Shown here: positions 5,823 through 6,295 of the stretch, in pieces
How positions within the stretch are numbered: position 1 is the first letter of the stretch
Layout: every line of letters begins with the position of its first letter
Translations under genes and position numbers: made by a program
Notes under the pieces: model-generated
Databases searched by the model: none
What the model saw: only the letters and a program-made list of their open reading frames with translations
Told to the model about the DNA's origin: nothing
Assembly (NCBI GenBank): GCA_905214615.1
Contig: CAJMMX010000084.1
Coordinates: forward strand, 1 to 6,295
Reading direction: 5' to 3'
Length of the DNA: 6,295 nt
Origin: an uncultured bacterium
GTDB taxonomy: Bacteria; Actinomycetota; Coriobacteriia; Coriobacteriales; Coriobacteriaceae

Positions 5823-5850
5823 GGACATCCAAATGGTAAATCGGATATCC
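5823..5850. repeat. Paired near-palindromes GGACATCC / GGATATCC
   Basis: Two eight-base motifs differing at one position are spaced 20 bases start to start, putting them on the same DNA face; together they make an imperfect 28-base palindrome in the leader of the regulator gene. A dimeric regulator site is possible but unproven. Confidence 0.35.
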
Positions 5851-5872
5851 ACTGAATGCCGCGCTTGGAGCG

Positions 5873-5887
5873 AAATGCATCAGATGC
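5873..5887. promoter_or_regulatory. NsrR-like half-site overlapping GCATC-A-GATGC palindrome
   Basis: The minus strand reads GATGCATTT (5881-5873), close to the half-site of the E. coli NsrR consensus (AAGATGCATTT); it overlaps an 11-base palindrome GCATC-A-GATGC (5877-5887). It lies about 10-25 bases inside the predicted transcript start, where a bound repressor would block transcription. Only one half-site is present, so a chance match is quite possible. Confidence 0.3.
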
Positions 5888-5904
5888 GGCCTACAGTGCA
5901 ATTT

Positions 5905-5933
5905 AGTATAGCCTAACCCCCTGTCTCGTTGAA
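5905..5933 (-). promoter_or_regulatory. Candidate sigma-70-type promoter of the Rrf2-mutY unit
   Basis: On the minus strand a good -10 TATACT (5910-5905) is preceded by a 17-base spacer and a weak -35 TTCAAC (5933-5928). The predicted start near 5898 would give a leader of about 150 bases. A weak -35 embedded in palindromes fits a regulated promoter. Confidence 0.5.
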
Positions 5934-5949
5934 CAGGTGTTGCGCAACA
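5920..5949. promoter_or_regulatory. Palindromes at and above the regulator's -35: candidate operator
   Basis: CCTGT (5920-5924) and ACAGG (5933-5937) form an inverted repeat around the -35 hexamer, and the perfect 12-base palindrome TGTTGCGCAACA (5938-5949) abuts it upstream. A third TGTTG at 5954-5958 can pair with the palindrome's right half. The position suits binding of the gene's own dimeric product or another regulator. Confidence 0.42.
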
Positions 5950-6067
5950 AAGCTGTTGTTCAGACAAATATACTTATTAGATTTTACTTGCGTTCCCGAA
6001 GGGGCGGGGATTCTGGGCGAAGATGCGCCAGGGCGATCGTTCTATCGAAACAAAGTGCATCAAACGC

Positions 6068-6095
6068 AAAAAGCCACGTCCGAAGACGTGGCTTT
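6068..6095 (-). terminator. Intrinsic terminator of tRNA-Asp
   Basis: On the minus strand AAAGCCACGTC (6095-6085), loop TTCG (6084-6081) and GACGTGGCTTT (6080-6070) form a perfect 11-pair stem with the very stable UUCG tetraloop, running into TTTTT (6072-6068). It begins eight bases after the encoded CCA end of the tRNA. Confidence 0.93.
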
Positions 6096-6103
6096 AATTG
6101 CGT

Positions 6104-6181
<78 letters not shown>

Positions 6182-6227
6182 AGGCAGACGTTCGCGTTTG
6201 TTTCCGCTCGCGTGCGCTGCGGGGATT

Positions 6228-6257
6228 AGTATACACAGAAGTCTGTCCGGCGCGCAA
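6228..6257 (-). promoter_or_regulatory. Promoter of tRNA-Asp
   Basis: The minus strand has TATACT (6233-6228) as -10 and TTGCGC (6257-6252) as a partial -35 with an 18-base spacer, about 46 bases upstream of the tRNA 5' end. GC-rich sequence follows the -10, as in many growth-controlled stable-RNA promoters. Confidence 0.6.
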
Positions 6258-6261
6258 CAAC

Positions 6262-6279
6262 TTTTTTGAAAAAATTTTT
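6262..6279 (-). promoter_or_regulatory. A/T-tract block, probable UP element of the tRNA promoter
   Basis: An uninterrupted run of A and T tracts (TTTTTT-G-AAAAAA-TTTTT on the plus strand) lies directly upstream of the -35, where the RNA polymerase alpha subunit contacts UP elements of stable-RNA genes. It could instead be the tail of a terminator whose stem (6281-6295, CCTCC/GGAGG) is cut by the window edge. Confidence 0.45.
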
Positions 6280-6295
6280 CGGTCCCTCCGGGAGG

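Larger units (their letters stand above)
5747..6067. other. 321-base palindrome-rich spacer between tRNA-Asp and the Rrf2 gene
   Basis: No gene. On the minus strand it carries the candidate promoter of the regulator (5905-5933), surrounded by palindromes (5920-5937, 5938-5949), an NsrR-like half-site (5873-5881), a pair of GGAYATCC near-palindromes two helical turns apart (5823-5830 and 5843-5850) and an inverted repeat close to the start codon (5771-5784). The stretch from about 5960 to 6060 holds only weak hairpins (for example 6014-6032) and no feature I can name. Confidence 0.55.

Noticed and set aside
4799..5839. A 346-codon plus-strand frame
   Set aside because: Antisense to the MutY-like and Rrf2 genes, both of which are well supported; no domain seen.
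5482..5967. A 161-codon minus-strand frame overlapping the Rrf2 gene
   Set aside because: Different frame from the clearly real regulator, crosses its promoter and operators, no recognisable domain.
6281..6295. Possible 3' end of another tRNA or a terminator stem at the right edge
   Set aside because: Only about 15 bases are present; no CCA end or T arm is visible and the stem cannot be completed within the window.

Overview
The window is GC-rich bacterial chromosome with every recognisable gene on the minus strand. Gene content suggests a strict or microaerophobic anaerobe of the high-GC Gram-positives: a rubrerythrin peroxide-defence gene, a cluster-less MutY-like glycosylase, an IscR-type Fe-S regulator, RmuC and an ABC exporter. 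A Collinsella-like member of the Coriobacteriia is my best guess, from composition and gene style only; no 16S or other marker is present to prove it.

Reading in the direction of transcription (right to left): an AT-rich block (about 6262-6279) and a promoter lead into tRNA-Asp(GUC), which ends in a textbook UUCG-loop terminator (6068-6095). A 320-base spacer rich in palindromes holds a candidate promoter for a two-gene unit: an Rrf2/IscR-like regulator (5261-5746), then 21 bases later a MutY-like DNA glycosylase (4334-5239). After a 114-base gap comes rubrerythrin (3680-4219). Its 3' spacer of about 440 bases holds mutually exclusive stems, then two tandem terminator-like hairpins. Next come a small single-pass membrane protein of unknown function (2806-3240), RmuC (1327-2682), and an ABC exporter half-transporter (1-1199) cut by the window edge just after its Walker A motif.

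The most coherent biological story is a redox-stress cluster: a putative [Fe-S]-sensing regulator, a repair enzyme for the mispairs made by oxidised guanine, and a peroxide reductase. The glycosylase is itself unusual, lacking the MutY [4Fe-4S] cysteines and carrying Glu where MutY has its catalytic Asp. No mobile element, CRISPR array, rRNA or clear pseudogene is seen. I see no wholly new multi-gene system; the items most worth a second look are the variant MutY, the regulator's promoter palindromes, and the structured element downstream of rubrerythrin.
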